Source: Actinoplanes oblitus (lineage in GTDB: Bacteria; Actinomycetota; Actinomycetes; Mycobacteriales; Micromonosporaceae). Taken from it: 64,000 nt of DNA. The DNA lies in the NCBI RefSeq assembly GCF_030252345.1, contig NZ_CP126980.1:1-64000 (forward strand). The letters run 5' to 3'. A program made the translations under genes and the position numbers. The notes under the pieces were generated by a model, which made no database searches, was not told where the DNA came from, and saw only the letters and a list, made by a program, of their open reading frames with translations. How positions within the stretch are numbered: position 1 is the first letter of the stretch; each line of letters opens with the position of its first letter. Of this stretch, positions 36,542 to 45,210 are shown in pieces.

Positions 36542-37843
36542 ATGGCGTCCGATCAGTGGTCCGGGTTCGGCGCCGTGCTGCGTGCCCATCGGCGGCGGGC
36601 CGGCCTGACTCAGGAGGAGTTGGCCGGCCGTGCCGCGATCGGCGTGCGCACGGTGCGCGACCTGGAGCGCGGCCGTTCCTCCCGGCCCCAGCGGACGACC
36701 GTCGAGCTGCTCGCCCGTGCGCTCGGGCTGACCGGTTCCGATCTGGAGGCGTTCCTGTCCGCGGCGCGCGGCCGGCCGGCTGCCACGCTGCCGCCGGCGC
36801 CGCTCGACGAGCTGATCGGCCGGGACGCCGACATCGCCGAGCTGGTCGCCCGGCTGACCGACGGCGACGGGCCGCGCGGGGTGACCCTGGCCGGGGTGGC
36901 CGGGGTGGGCAAGACCAGCCTCGCCGTGGTGGTCGCCCACCGGCTGAGCGAGGCGTACCCGGGCGGGGTGGCCGGGGTCGCGGTGGCCGACGAGATCGCC
37001 GCCGGGGAGTTGCTGAGCGCCGTGGCCGCCGAGTTCGGCGCGCCCGGGCCGCGGGACCTGCCCGGCTATCTGGACGGGCGGCCGGCGCTGATCCTGGTGG
37101 ACGCGGTGGACCGAGCCCCGCTGGCGGTCGGCGCGGCGCTGGCCGAGTTGCTGGAGCAGGTGCCACGGTTGCGGTTCCTGGTCACCGGGCGGGAGCCGGC
37201 CGGGCTGCCCGAGGAACGGGTGTGGCCGGTGGCGCCGCTGGCCACGCCGCCGGTGAGCCTGTCGGTGGACACGGCCGGGGAGCTGATGGTGTACCCCGCT
37301 GTGGGTCTCTTCCTGGAACGGCTGGGCCGGGTGCGGCGCACCCGCCTGGCACCGCACGAGATCGGGCCGCTGGCGGCACTGGTTCGCCGGCTGGGTGGCT
37401 TGCCGCTGGCGATCGAGCTGGCCGCGGCTCGCGGCCGGGTGCTCACCGTGCCGGAGATCCTGGAGCGCTATGCCGCGTCCGCCGAGCCACCGCGGTCGCC
37501 GGCGGTCTCGTTGGACGCCGTGGTGGCCGAAACCTATCGGGCGCTGGCGCCCACCGAACAGTGGGCCCTGCGCCAGCTCGCGGTCTTCCGGCACCGCTGG
37601 TCGCGGGATCTCGCCGAGGTGCTGCTGGGCACCGCGGACGTGGTGCATCTGCTGGACCGCCTGGTGGCCCTGGGCCTGCTCAGCGTGAGCGACAACCAGG
37701 TGGTGCACTTCCGGCTGCCGTCGGCGGTGCGGGAGTTCGCCGCCGAGCGGGCGGCGGCCGAGGGCGAGCTGGCGGATGCCCGGAAACGGCATACTCGCCT
37801 GCTGGCCGAGCGGCCCATCCCGGGCGTCCAGGCGGTCTTCTGA
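36542..37843 (+). CDS. HTH (XRE) regulator with STAND/NB-ARC-type ATPase domain
   Basis: The 433-aa protein begins with an XRE-type HTH (AVLRAHRRRAGLTQEELAGRAAIGVRTVRDLERGR). An NTPase domain of the AfsR/STAND class follows: Walker A GVAGVGKTSLAVV near residue 118, a Walker B-like LILVDAVDR near 182 and the GLPL motif GGLPLAIELAAARG near 285. A winged-helix segment (APTEQWALRQLAVFRHRW) ends the protein. The TPR or other sensor repeats that normally complete such regulators are missing, so it is compact or truncated. It stands alone, and its target is unknown. Confidence 0.83.
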   Translation: MASDQWSGFGAVLRAHRRRAGLTQEELAGRAAIGVRTVRDLERGRSSRPQRTTVELLARALGLTGSDLEAFLSAARGRPAATLPPAPLDELIGRDADIAELVARLTDGDGPRGVTLAGVAGVGKTSLAVVVAHRLSEAYPGGVAGVAVADEIAAGELLSAVAAEFGAPGPRDLPGYLDGRPALILVDAVDRAPLAVGAALAELLEQVPRLRFLVTGREPAGLPEERVWPVAPLATPPVSLSVDTAGELMVYPAVGLFLERLGRVRRTRLAPHEIGPLAALVRRLGGLPLAIELAAARGRVLTVPEILERYAASAEPPRSPAVSLDAVVAETYRALAPTEQWALRQLAVFRHRWSRDLAEVLLGTADVVHLLDRLVALGLLSVSDNQVVHFRLPSAVREFAAERAAAEGELADARKRHTRLLAERPIPGVQAVF

Positions 37844-38084
37844 GAGCGTCCTAACGGGGGCAGGGCGCGACGTGCGCTAACCGGCGTGAATCGTGCCCCC
37901 CACGCGACGCCGGTCGCTGCTGACGCCGCGCCCATACGCGGCGAGAACGAGGCTCCCCCACAAGCCCCGCATGTCGCCCCGATCGCGCCGCATCCCCCTG
38001 GGCCGCCACAGTAGCCGGGCCGTGCACACCACCGAAAAGATTCGCTCGTTCTGCCGGTGGTTCTGCCGGTCATCAGTGCCGATG

Positions 38085-38570
38085 TCAGGCCTGCGTGACC
38101 GTTTCTGCACTCCCCGCAGTGGCGCACGGGTTCACCGCGTCCCGAATCGTCCGGAGCGAGCCGAGCAGATCGTCGAGCCGGTCCGGCGGCAGCAGGCCGA
38201 CATACCACTTCTGCACCAGCTCCAGGTGCCCTGGCAGGACCTGGCCGAGCCGCTCCTGCCCGGCGTCGGTGATCACGGCATAGGAGCTGCGTCGGTCGCT
38301 CGGGCAGGCCTCCCGGCGGACCACGCCGTCGCGCTCCATGCGGTCCACGACGCGGGTGACGCCGCTGGTGGAGAGCGTGGTCTGCCCGGCCAGGTCGGTC
38401 ATCCGCAGGCGGTGGCCGGGCGAGCGGGCGAGGCGCATCAGCACCTCGAACTCGACGGTGGAGAGGCGGTGCTGCTCGAATTGGGCGGCGAGGCGGTTCA
38501 TCAGACCCGTGTACGCCTCGGCCAGCAGGCCGACCGCGGTGAGGCGAGGGTCGTCCAGATCGGTGTTCAC
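38085..38570 (-). CDS. MarR family transcriptional regulator
   Basis: The 161-aa winged-helix protein contains LSTVEFEVLMRLARSPGHRLRMTDLAGQTTLSTSGVTRVVDRMERDGVVRREACPSDRRSSYAVITDAG, which is the complete MarR DNA-binding fold; helical dimerisation segments flank it. GTG 38570 (MNTDLDDPRLTAVGLL) is preferred; the frame open upstream crosses the divergent promoter. It is divergent from a YceI gene over a 107-bp gap, the usual layout for a MarR repressor and its target. Confidence 0.9.
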   Translation of the reverse strand: MNTDLDDPRLTAVGLLAEAYTGLMNRLAAQFEQHRLSTVEFEVLMRLARSPGHRLRMTDLAGQTTLSTSGVTRVVDRMERDGVVRREACPSDRRSSYAVITDAGQERLGQVLPGHLELVQKWYVGLLPPDRLDDLLGSLRTIRDAVNPCATAGSAETVTQA

Positions 38571-38591
38571 CCGTACCACGATAACAGGCAC

Positions 38592-38622
38592 TTGACAGAG
38601 GGAATATTGCTGAGCATATAGT
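38592..38622 (+). promoter_or_regulatory. yceI promoter with inverted repeat
   Basis: A perfect -35 TTGACA (38592-38597) is spaced 17 nt from CATATA (38615-38620). The dyad ATATTGCT-G-AGCATAT around 38604-38620 overlaps the -10 and is a likely site for the divergently encoded MarR protein. Confidence 0.6.
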
Positions 38623-38677
38623 TGCTCCGTCAGACAAGCATCCCGCACCGTCCGAGAGTTCGAGAGAAGGACCAGTC

Positions 38678-39250
38678 ATGACCGTCACCACCCGTGAGTT
38701 CGAAGGTCTGCAGTTCCCGGCCGCCGGCACCTACGAGCTGGACGCGGCGCACAAGCGGGTCGGCTTCGTCGTCAAGCACCTCATGGTCAGCAAGGTTCGC
38801 GGCCAGTTCGCCGAGGCGAGCGCCACCATCACCGTCGCCGAGAACCCGCTGGAGTCCTCGGTCGTCGCCTCGATCAAGACCGCCAGCGTCGAGACCGGCC
38901 AGGTCGACCGGGACAACCACCTGCGTACCGGCGACTTCTTCGAGGCCGAGAAGTTCCCGACGATGGAGTACCGGAGCACCGGGGTGAAGTCGCACGCCGG
39001 TGCCGAGTTCGTGCTCGACGGTGAGCTCACCATCAAGGGCGTGACCAAGCCGGTCGAGCTGGTCGTCGAGTTCGAGGGTGCCACCACCAGCCCGTACGGG
39101 CAGCACCTCTTCGGCTTCAGCGCCACCACCGAGATCGACCGCGAGGACTGGGGGCTGACCTACAACATGGCCCTGGAGACCGGCGGCGTCATGATCGGCA
39201 AGAAGGTCAAGATCGAGATCGAGGGCGAGGCGATCCTGCAGCAGGGCTGA
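38678..39250 (+). CDS. YceI family lipid-binding protein
   Basis: YceI proteins are lipocalin-like barrels that bind isoprenoid-type lipids. The 190-aa product has the family signatures AGTYELDAAHKRVGFVVKHLMVSKVRGQFAE, the central HLRTGDFFEAEKFPTMEYRSTGV and the C-terminal FGFSATTEIDREDWGL. There is no signal peptide, so it is predicted to be cytoplasmic, unlike E. coli YceI. A strong promoter with a dyad lies upstream and a terminator follows. Control by the divergent MarR regulator is likely. Confidence 0.92.
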   Translation: MTVTTREFEGLQFPAAGTYELDAAHKRVGFVVKHLMVSKVRGQFAEASATITVAENPLESSVVASIKTASVETGQVDRDNHLRTGDFFEAEKFPTMEYRSTGVKSHAGAEFVLDGELTIKGVTKPVELVVEFEGATTSPYGQHLFGFSATTEIDREDWGLTYNMALETGGVMIGKKVKIEIEGEAILQQG

Positions 39251-39271
39251 GCCCTCCGCACCCTCCACAGT

Positions 39272-39305
39272 CGAGGCGCCGTCCGGTTCTCCGGGCGGCG
39301 CCTCG
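39272..39305 (+). terminator. Terminator after yceI
   Basis: CGAGGCGCCG (39272-39281) pairs perfectly with CGGCGCCTCG (39296-39305), and an inner CCGG pairs with CCGG. Confidence 0.75.
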
Positions 39306-39415
39306 GTTCGTCTGGCGGTAGGCGCCCGGGGATGGGAAGGTGGACCGAACGTATCCGCTCGTTCACAGCGTGGTGACCGAGGTCCGTTTCGTCCCCGACC
39401 GTCATGGGAGGGCAT

Positions 39416-40888
39416 ATGGGCACAGATCTGGCACACGCCATCTTCTCGCCCGAGGATCGGATCCGGTATCGGCACAAGGTGCGCCGCTGCCTCGACGTGC
39501 TGGGCGGCCTGCTGGACACCGATGTGTTCGATCCCGGGACCGGCATGACCGGATTGGAGATCGAGATCAACCTGGTCGACGCGGATGCCTCGCCGGTGAT
39601 GCGTAACGCCGAACTGCTGGCCGACCTGGGCGATTCCCGGTTCCAGGCGGAACTGGGACGGTTCAACATCGAGTTGAACGTCCCCCCGCGACAGATCGCG
39701 GCGGAAGGCTTCGGCGCGTTCGAAAAAGACATTTCAGAGGCCTTGCGTACGGCTGGGGAGCGCGCCGGCAAGGCAGACAGTCGCCTCCTCCTGATCGGCA
39801 TGCTCCCGACGCTCACCCCGGAGCACCTCACCCTGGCGAACCTGTCGGACAACGAGCGGTTCCGGGCGTTGAACGACGAGATCGTGGCCGCCCGTGGCGA
39901 GCAGTTCCCGGTCGACATCCGCGGGGTGGAGCGGCTGCGCAGCGCCAGCGGCACGATAGTGCCGGAGGCCGCCTGCACCAGCGCGCAGTTCCATCTGCAG
40001 GTGGCCCCGGAGTGGTTCGCCCGTTACTGGAACGCGTCCCAGGCGGTGGCGGCGGCCCAGGTCGCGCTCGGCGCCAACTCGCCGTTCCTGCACGGCCGCC
40101 GGCTCTGGGCGGAGACCCGGATCGCGCTGTTCGAGCAGGCCACCGACACCCGCCCGGACGAGCTGAAAGCACAGGGCGTACGCCCCCGGGTGTGGTTCGG
40201 GGAGCGCTGGATCACCTCGGTCTTCGACCTGTACGAGGAGAACGTCACGTTCTTCCCGCCGCTGCTGCCGCTGCTCAGCGACGAGGACCCGGACCAGGTC
40301 CGGGCGGCCGGCGAGGTACCGCGCCTCGGCGAGCTCTGCCTGCACAACGGCACGGTCTATCGGTGGAACCGGCCGGTCTACGACGTGATGGACGGCCGGC
40401 CGCACCTGCGGATCGAGAACCGGGTGCTGCCCTCCGGGCCGACAGTCGTCGACCTGCTGGCCAACGCGGCGTTCTACTTCGGCGTCATCCGCCGGCTCGC
40501 GGAGGCGGAACGACCGATCTGGTCCCGGCTCGACTTCGCCACGGCCGGCGCCAACTTCCGGGCCGGCGCCCGGGACGGGCTGGACGCGGTGGTCTGCTGG
40601 CCCGGGCTCGGCGAGGTCCCCATCGCCGAGCTGGTGCTGGAGACCTTGCTGCCGTTGGCCTACGACGGGCTCGACCGGTTCGGGGTGTACCCGGGCGATC
40701 GGGATCGGCTGCTCGGGATCATCGAGGACCGGTGCCGGAGCGGACGCAACGGCGCCGCCTGGCAGACCGCCGCGGTCCGCGCGGCGGAGCACCGGGGGTT
40801 GTCCCGGACCGCCGCGCTGCGCGAGATGACGCATCGGTACCTCGACCTGCACGGGCTCAACGAGCCGGTGCACACCTGGCCGATGTGA
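39416..40888 (+). CDS. Glutamate-cysteine ligase family protein (GCS2-like)
   Basis: This is a carboxylate-amine ligase of the glutamate-cysteine ligase superfamily. The 490-aa protein has GLEIEINLVD near residue 45 (the metal-binding Glu cluster), ELGRFNIELNVPPRQ, ACTSAQFHLQV (substrate-binding region), ALGANSPFLHGRRLWAETRIALFEQ and IENRVLPSGPTVVD. Whether it makes gamma-glutamylcysteine is uncertain: actinomycetes use mycothiol, and related proteins have other amine substrates. ATG 39416 has GGGAGGG at ideal distance; ATG 39404 is an alternative adding four residues. No partner gene is adjacent. Confidence 0.82.
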   Translation: MGTDLAHAIFSPEDRIRYRHKVRRCLDVLGGLLDTDVFDPGTGMTGLEIEINLVDADASPVMRNAELLADLGDSRFQAELGRFNIELNVPPRQIAAEGFGAFEKDISEALRTAGERAGKADSRLLLIGMLPTLTPEHLTLANLSDNERFRALNDEIVAARGEQFPVDIRGVERLRSASGTIVPEAACTSAQFHLQVAPEWFARYWNASQAVAAAQVALGANSPFLHGRRLWAETRIALFEQATDTRPDELKAQGVRPRVWFGERWITSVFDLYEENVTFFPPLLPLLSDEDPDQVRAAGEVPRLGELCLHNGTVYRWNRPVYDVMDGRPHLRIENRVLPSGPTVVDLLANAAFYFGVIRRLAEAERPIWSRLDFATAGANFRAGARDGLDAVVCWPGLGEVPIAELVLETLLPLAYDGLDRFGVYPGDRDRLLGIIEDRCRSGRNGAAWQTAAVRAAEHRGLSRTAALREMTHRYLDLHGLNEPVHTWPM

Positions 40889-40894
40889 CGGTGG

Positions 40895-42223
40895 TCAGTC
40901 CTCCGGGTTGATCCGGGCGACCGGCGGGTTCGCCGGCGGCGGCGTGATGGTGGAGCGGGCCGTCGTGTCCTTGCCGGCGGCGGCACGCTTCGCCGGCGAC
41001 TTGGCGGGCCGGGCCGCCGCGGCGAGCTCCGGGTCGAACGCCGCGCCGGCTGGCTCGGCCTTCTTGGGACGGGGCTTACGCGGTGCCGGAGCGGCGACGA
41101 CCGTTGCGGCGACGCTCTCGTCAGCCCGGCGTTTCCCGAAGAGCGCCCAGCCGCGACGCCCGCCCGGCTCGGCGGGCTCCGCCGGGGGCGACGCCGGCTC
41201 GGCGCCCGGCGTCTCCGGTGCGGGGGCCGGCTTGGGGACGACCCGGTCGGCGGGCTTGGCCGCGACGGCCGCGCTCGCCGAGTCGTCCGGACGAGCAGCC
41301 GGCGCCGGGCCCAGCTCGGGCGGGCTGGTCGACGGGGTGGCGCCGGCCCGGCTGCGCCCGGTTCCGCCCAGTGCCACGATCAGTGCCGACCCGCCCAGCC
41401 CGGCCAGCACCGCATAGGGCGCGATCAGGTACGCCGACTGGAGCGGCCCGGTCGCCTTGGTCAGCAGCGGCGCCAGCGCGAGAAACGCCAGCGCGACCAG
41501 CAGCGGACCGACAGCGCCGGAGGTGGCGGTGCCCAGTCCCCGGTCGCCGCGGCGGGTGGCCGGCCAGGCCGCGATCAGGCCGATCAGGAAGGCGGCGGTG
41601 AGCGTCAGCAGGGCGCTCGGCCAGTAGATCCCGCCGTACGTGGTGGCCGCGCCGGTCTCGGTGAACTGCCAGCTGGTCAGGTAGGTGTCCAGGTCCCGGC
41701 CGCTGGTCAGCTCGGCGACCACGCCGGCGATGGCCAGGGCCCAGAGCCAGGCGGCGGTGCCCAGCAGGTTGGCGGCCACCGGAGCCGACGAGACCGCCCA
41801 GAACGCCACCACCATGCCGATGAGCAGGCCGATCAGTGCGTAGCCGACGGCCACCAGCTGGGGTGAGTGGGAGAACAGGTGGTGCGCGGGGGCGGCGGAT
41901 CGGGCCGGCAGGGCGACCAGCGCCACCGAGACCAGTGCCCCCAGACCGGCGGACGCGGCGAGTGCCAGGCGCCACAGCAGGCGCCAGCGGCCGGGCCGGT
42001 CGGGGCGGAGCCGGCCGGCGATCACCGCGCCCAGCACTGTGGCACTCGCGGTGATCCAGGTCGCCCAGCCGAGGCTGTTGAGCCAGGTGCTGTCGGCGGC
42101 CGCGGTGGTGGCCGGCCATTCGATGACGCCCAGGCCGTAGCCGAGACCCAGTTGTGCCGCACCGGCGCCCGCGGCTGTCCCGGCCGCGGCGGCGGTCTGT
42201 GCTGTCCAGCCCTTGTCGGCCAT
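40895..42223 (-). CDS. Multi-pass membrane protein with Pro/Ala-rich cytoplasmic tail
   Basis: I do not recognise a named family. The 442-aa protein has about eight hydrophobic helices in its first 290 residues, among them WATWITASATVLGAVIAG, LAASAGLGALVSVALVAL, VGYALIGLLIGMVVAFWAV and LIAPYAVLAGLGGSALIVAL. A 150-residue disordered tail rich in Pro, Ala and Lys (KRAAAGKDTTARST) follows. A loop WPSALLTL follows the extracytoplasmic TSWQFTETGAATTYGGIY. ATG 42223 is the first in-frame methionine with normal codon use. The gene ends 6 bp from the convergent GCS2-like gene. Confidence 0.8.
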   Translation of the reverse strand: MADKGWTAQTAAAAGTAAGAGAAQLGLGYGLGVIEWPATTAAADSTWLNSLGWATWITASATVLGAVIAGRLRPDRPGRWRLLWRLALAASAGLGALVSVALVALPARSAAPAHHLFSHSPQLVAVGYALIGLLIGMVVAFWAVSSAPVAANLLGTAAWLWALAIAGVVAELTSGRDLDTYLTSWQFTETGAATTYGGIYWPSALLTLTAAFLIGLIAAWPATRRGDRGLGTATSGAVGPLLVALAFLALAPLLTKATGPLQSAYLIAPYAVLAGLGGSALIVALGGTGRSRAGATPSTSPPELGPAPAARPDDSASAAVAAKPADRVVPKPAPAPETPGAEPASPPAEPAEPGGRRGWALFGKRRADESVAATVVAAPAPRKPRPKKAEPAGAAFDPELAAAARPAKSPAKRAAAGKDTTARSTITPPPANPPVARINPED

Positions 42224-42375
42224 GCGCGCACTGTACTGGCCACCACCGATGTCCGCGACATACCCATCCTGGTCAGAGCGAGGATGGCGTTGCGTGTGCG
42301 TCTCCCCTGGGTACTTCAAGATTCGGTACCTTGACGCTGCGACGAGTGTGGGTGTACGGAGCGGAAGGAGCGGCG

Positions 42376-43164
42376 ATGCCGGACGAGCGCCAGCCGGGCC
42401 CGGACGAGACACGTCCGATGCCGGCCGTGGACGAGACCGCCGCCGACGCCACCCAGGTGGGACCGGGCCCGTCGCCCGGTGCCACCCGATCGGGGGACGC
42501 CGCGGCGGCCTCGACCCGGCCGATGTCGCCGGTGGGCGACTGGGATCCGGACCCGCGCGGCGCTGACGACGCCGCCTGGACCGGTCGCGCCGCGGTACGG
42601 CCACCCGGCCCGGACGAGAACGGTTACGCCGACGGCGACTGGAGCATCGTCGCGCCCGAGGAGGAGGCGACCGGCCGCTGGTGGATGCCGATCGTGGTCG
42701 GCATCGTCGGGGTGACGCTGCTCGCCCTGCTCGCCACCGGCATCTATCTGATCGTGCGGAACTCCCGAGCCGGCGTGGACACGCCGCAGCCGACCCCGAC
42801 CCAGACGGTCACTCGGACCGTGACCACCGCGGCGACCACCGAACCCACCACCGCGGCGACGACCGAGCCGACGTTCAGCGCGGTGCCGACCACCGAGCCG
42901 GCGGCGACCGAGGCGACCGTGCCGGCGCTGCGCGGCATGCCGGTGAACGACGCGAAGGCCGCGCTGGCCAGGTCAGGTCTGAGCTATCGGGTGATCCTCC
43001 GGCCGAGCGACGCGGAGCCGGGCACGGTGATCGACAGTGATCCGCCCGAGGGCCAGGTGGTCCCGGCGGACACCCGGATCACCCTCGTCGTCGCGGCCGA
43101 GCGGACCGACGGCCCGGCCACGGCGACGACGGTGCCGACCGGGGGCGCCACCACCGGGCCCTGA
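42376..43164 (+). CDS. Single-pass membrane protein with one PASTA domain
   Basis: The 262-aa protein has an acidic Pro-rich cytoplasmic N-terminus, one membrane helix (MPIVVGIVGVTLLALLATGIYLIV, about residues 112-135), a Thr/Pro/Glu-rich spacer and an extracellular PASTA domain (VPALRGMPVNDAKAALARSGLSYRV to VVPADTRITLVVA). PASTA domains bind peptidoglycan fragments or beta-lactam-like ligands, but this protein has no kinase or transpeptidase domain. It could be a cell-wall sensor or scaffold, echoing PknB farther on. ATG 42376 has GGAAGGAG upstream. A possible promoter is TTGACG at 42331. Confidence 0.85.
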   Translation: MPDERQPGPDETRPMPAVDETAADATQVGPGPSPGATRSGDAAAASTRPMSPVGDWDPDPRGADDAAWTGRAAVRPPGPDENGYADGDWSIVAPEEEATGRWWMPIVVGIVGVTLLALLATGIYLIVRNSRAGVDTPQPTPTQTVTRTVTTAATTEPTTAATTEPTFSAVPTTEPAATEATVPALRGMPVNDAKAALARSGLSYRVILRPSDAEPGTVIDSDPPEGQVVPADTRITLVVAAERTDGPATATTVPTGGATTGP

Positions 43165-43196
43165 GCATCGGCGCCGGTCACTGGTCGCCGGGTCGG

Positions 43197-43586
43197 CTAG
43201 CGGTGCGCCCGGGCCGATCGAGCGGGAGCCGTACTCGGCCGCGCGGCGGGCTGACGGGCGTTGCGGGCTCGCGGATCCGGGGCCTTGCCGACCGGACGCA
43301 AGCCGTTGACCTGTACGAAGATGGAGCGGCGTTCCACGGCGTCACCGGCCGAGTTGAGCTCGTAACCGTCGAGCCAGACCCAGCCCTCGTACGTCGGCCA
43401 ATCGTGTACCCGGATGACCCGGAACAGCATCGGTGATGCGAATTGGACGCTCGCCGCTTTCGTCACGTGGAGGACATCACCGGACCGAGGAAGTAGCACG
43501 TCATCTCCTGCCCTGAGATTCGTTGCCGGATGGTTTAGCGGGATTGACTTGTGACACAGATGCACCAGTCTGCCCGGCTCATGCAC
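43197..43586 (-). CDS. Hypothetical protein, 129 aa
   Basis: No family is recognised. The centre reads like a real folded domain (DDVLLPRSGDVLHVTKAAS, MLFRVIRVHDWPTYEGWVWLDGYEL, VERRSIFVQVNGLRPV), a small beta-rich module with conserved-looking Trp residues. The C-terminus is Arg/Ala/Pro-rich. The start is uncertain: GTG 43586 is the longest choice, and an internal GTG may be real. No signal peptide or membrane segment is seen. It faces the PASTA gene tail to tail. Confidence 0.65.
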   Translation of the reverse strand: MHEPGRLVHLCHKSIPLNHPATNLRAGDDVLLPRSGDVLHVTKAASVQFASPMLFRVIRVHDWPTYEGWVWLDGYELNSAGDAVERRSIFVQVNGLRPVGKAPDPRARNARQPAARPSTAPARSARAHR

Positions 43587-44182
43587 CTTTGCAAGCCTTC
43601 GACAGTGCCAACCATCGAAGCGAGTTGCGGAACGTCACCATCGCCGATCCCGCCACCCTGTCTCGGGCGGAAGCCCACGTCGGACCTCATATGGCTCGGC
43701 GCCCCATGTCGGACGTCGCTTTGGTGTGTTTCGTCGGACTTGGCGGCCTCACTCAAGAACGTTGCGTGATGCAAGCCATACGGAAAGATTGCACCACCAG
43801 TGTCGTCGATGCAAGTTGCATGTCCCTCTTCGGTGATCGTCCGTGATCATGGCGTCTCGCTAGGTGATCTAGATGCTTTCGCTGGTAGTGCCAATGTGTA
43901 CCAAATTTGCCGCATGATCCACATTGTTAGGAGCAATTCGGACAATAACCGTTAAACCCTGACAATCACTGTCCAAACGCCACTGAGCTGCCAGGATCCA
44001 ACTTGTCCAATGGGATTACCCCGTTCGGAGAACCTCAACCGTCGCGCGCGTCCCGGCGTACCCACGGTCGTTACTGCATTCAGAACGGTCCCATCGATCT
44101 TTTGGTGGGGCTCGATGGAGGCGGATCGGACGGCTCCGTATCCCGCCGAGATCGGTACTCACCCCCGACATGAGGAGCGATC
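43587..44182. other. Low-GC gene-free stretch with palindrome
   Basis: This 596-bp stretch is clearly poorer in G+C than the rest and has no convincing gene. It contains the palindrome ATGCAA-G-TTGCAT (43809-43821) and several related TGCAAG words (43589, 43770). The segment 43860-43980 is the most AT-rich and may hold the promoter of the DUF397 gene. Its composition suggests acquired DNA or a regulatory region. Confidence 0.5.
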
Positions 44183-44407
44183 GTGGAATTCGAGGTCAAA
44201 GGCCTGCGGATCGATCTGAGCCAGGCGCAGTGGTTCAAGAGCACCCGCAGTGGGGCAGACAGCGACAACTGTGTTGAAGTGGCGTTCGTCGACGACGCCA
44301 TCGCCGTACGCGACTCCAAGAACCCGGCCGGTCCGGCGCTCATCTTCACGCAGGCCGAGTGGGACGCCTTCGTCGGCGGCGCCAAGGACGGCGAGTTCGA
44401 CCTCTAA
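44183..44407 (+). CDS. DUF397 domain protein
   Basis: This is a 74-aa protein of the DUF397 family, defined by (Q)W(F)KS(T/S)RS then (N)CVEVA and (V)AVRDSKNP(x)GPALIFT and a final W(x)AFV. All elements are present (AQWFKSTRSGADSDNCVEVAF, IAVRDSKNPAGPALIFTQAEWDAFVGG). These small proteins usually pair with an adjacent XRE (WhiJ-type) regulator in actinomycetes, yet no such gene lies beside it here. The GTG start has GAGGAGCG upstream. Confidence 0.88.
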   Translation: MEFEVKGLRIDLSQAQWFKSTRSGADSDNCVEVAFVDDAIAVRDSKNPAGPALIFTQAEWDAFVGGAKDGEFDL

Positions 44408-44588
44408 CCCGCGGTCCGATCCTTCAAAGCCTTCCGCGTCGGCGCCCTGACCTGCGCCGACGCGTCGGCTGTGACCATTTGCCCGATTTTTCCGTCGCCT
44501 CGAGCGGCGCGCCTCGTTGAATGTTCCAAGCGCGGACCGGACCGCGCTGACCGGCCGGGACGAATCCTCCACGAGGCAAGGCAGTGAC

Positions 44589-45035
44589 ATGACGATTGGT
44601 TCGGAGAACCTCAGCAACGGCTCGGCGACGGCGCAGGACCGATTCAGCGGGGGCGTGAGCGCGTACCGGCAGGGCCGGCGCGATGCGCTGAGCGGCGACC
44701 ACAGCGACGGCGAACTCCTGTCGCGCGGCAGTTCGGGTCTGCCGACCCGCTCGCCCGGACGCTCGCACAGCATCGAGCCGACCAGCGCGCTGGATCGGGC
44801 GGCCAAGCTGCCCTCGCTCGACCTGCAGGGCCTGACCGAGCCGGTCTTCACGTCGAGCTGGACCGACGCCCCGGCGAATGCCTCGATGGCCGACCACCCG
44901 CTGCTCCGCGGCCTGCTCCTGGAGCTGCCGGCCCGCGGCACCTTGCCGCAGTCCGACTGGCTGGACCGCTGGTTCGAGGCGGCCCGCTCCATCCTGGAGC
45001 TGCTCTACGTGCAAGAGGCGAAGAAGCAGCACTGA
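44589..45035 (+). CDS. Hypothetical protein, 148 aa
   Basis: No family is recognised. The protein is soluble and hydrophilic, with a disordered Ser/Gly-rich first half and a helical end (PLLRGLLLELPARGTLPQSDWLDRWFEAARSILELLYVQEAKKQH). The helical end looks like a real interaction module. The ATG at 44589 is preceded by AGGCAAGGCAG, a fair ribosome binding site. It follows the DUF397 gene at a distance of 181 bp on the same strand. Confidence 0.6.
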   Translation: MTIGSENLSNGSATAQDRFSGGVSAYRQGRRDALSGDHSDGELLSRGSSGLPTRSPGRSHSIEPTSALDRAAKLPSLDLQGLTEPVFTSSWTDAPANASMADHPLLRGLLLELPARGTLPQSDWLDRWFEAARSILELLYVQEAKKQH

Positions 45036-45056
45036 GCTGCCGAATCTCAAGAGACG

Positions 45057-45210
45057 GATGACTCGGATCCGCGCTGATCACTGATCGTCGCTCCCGCCGG
45101 GGACCCTTCCGGTCTGAGCGGCTGCGCGAATTGAGGATCAAATGCCCGATGACTCGGACCCGCGCTGATCACCGATCGTCGCTCCCGCCAGGGACCCTTC
45201 CGGTCTGAGC
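45057..45210. repeat. 63-bp direct repeat with 91-bp period
   Basis: The 63-bp unit beginning GATGACTCGGA lies at 45057-45119 and again at 45148-45210, with three mismatches. The flanking bases also share weaker similarity. It lies about 20 bp after the stop of the 148-aa gene. The gap 45036-45475 has no supported gene. Confidence 0.85.

Noticed and set aside
43535..43774. 79-codon minus-strand frame in the low-GC gap.
   Set aside because: It overlaps an equally long plus-strand frame, has no recognisable domain and no good start signal.
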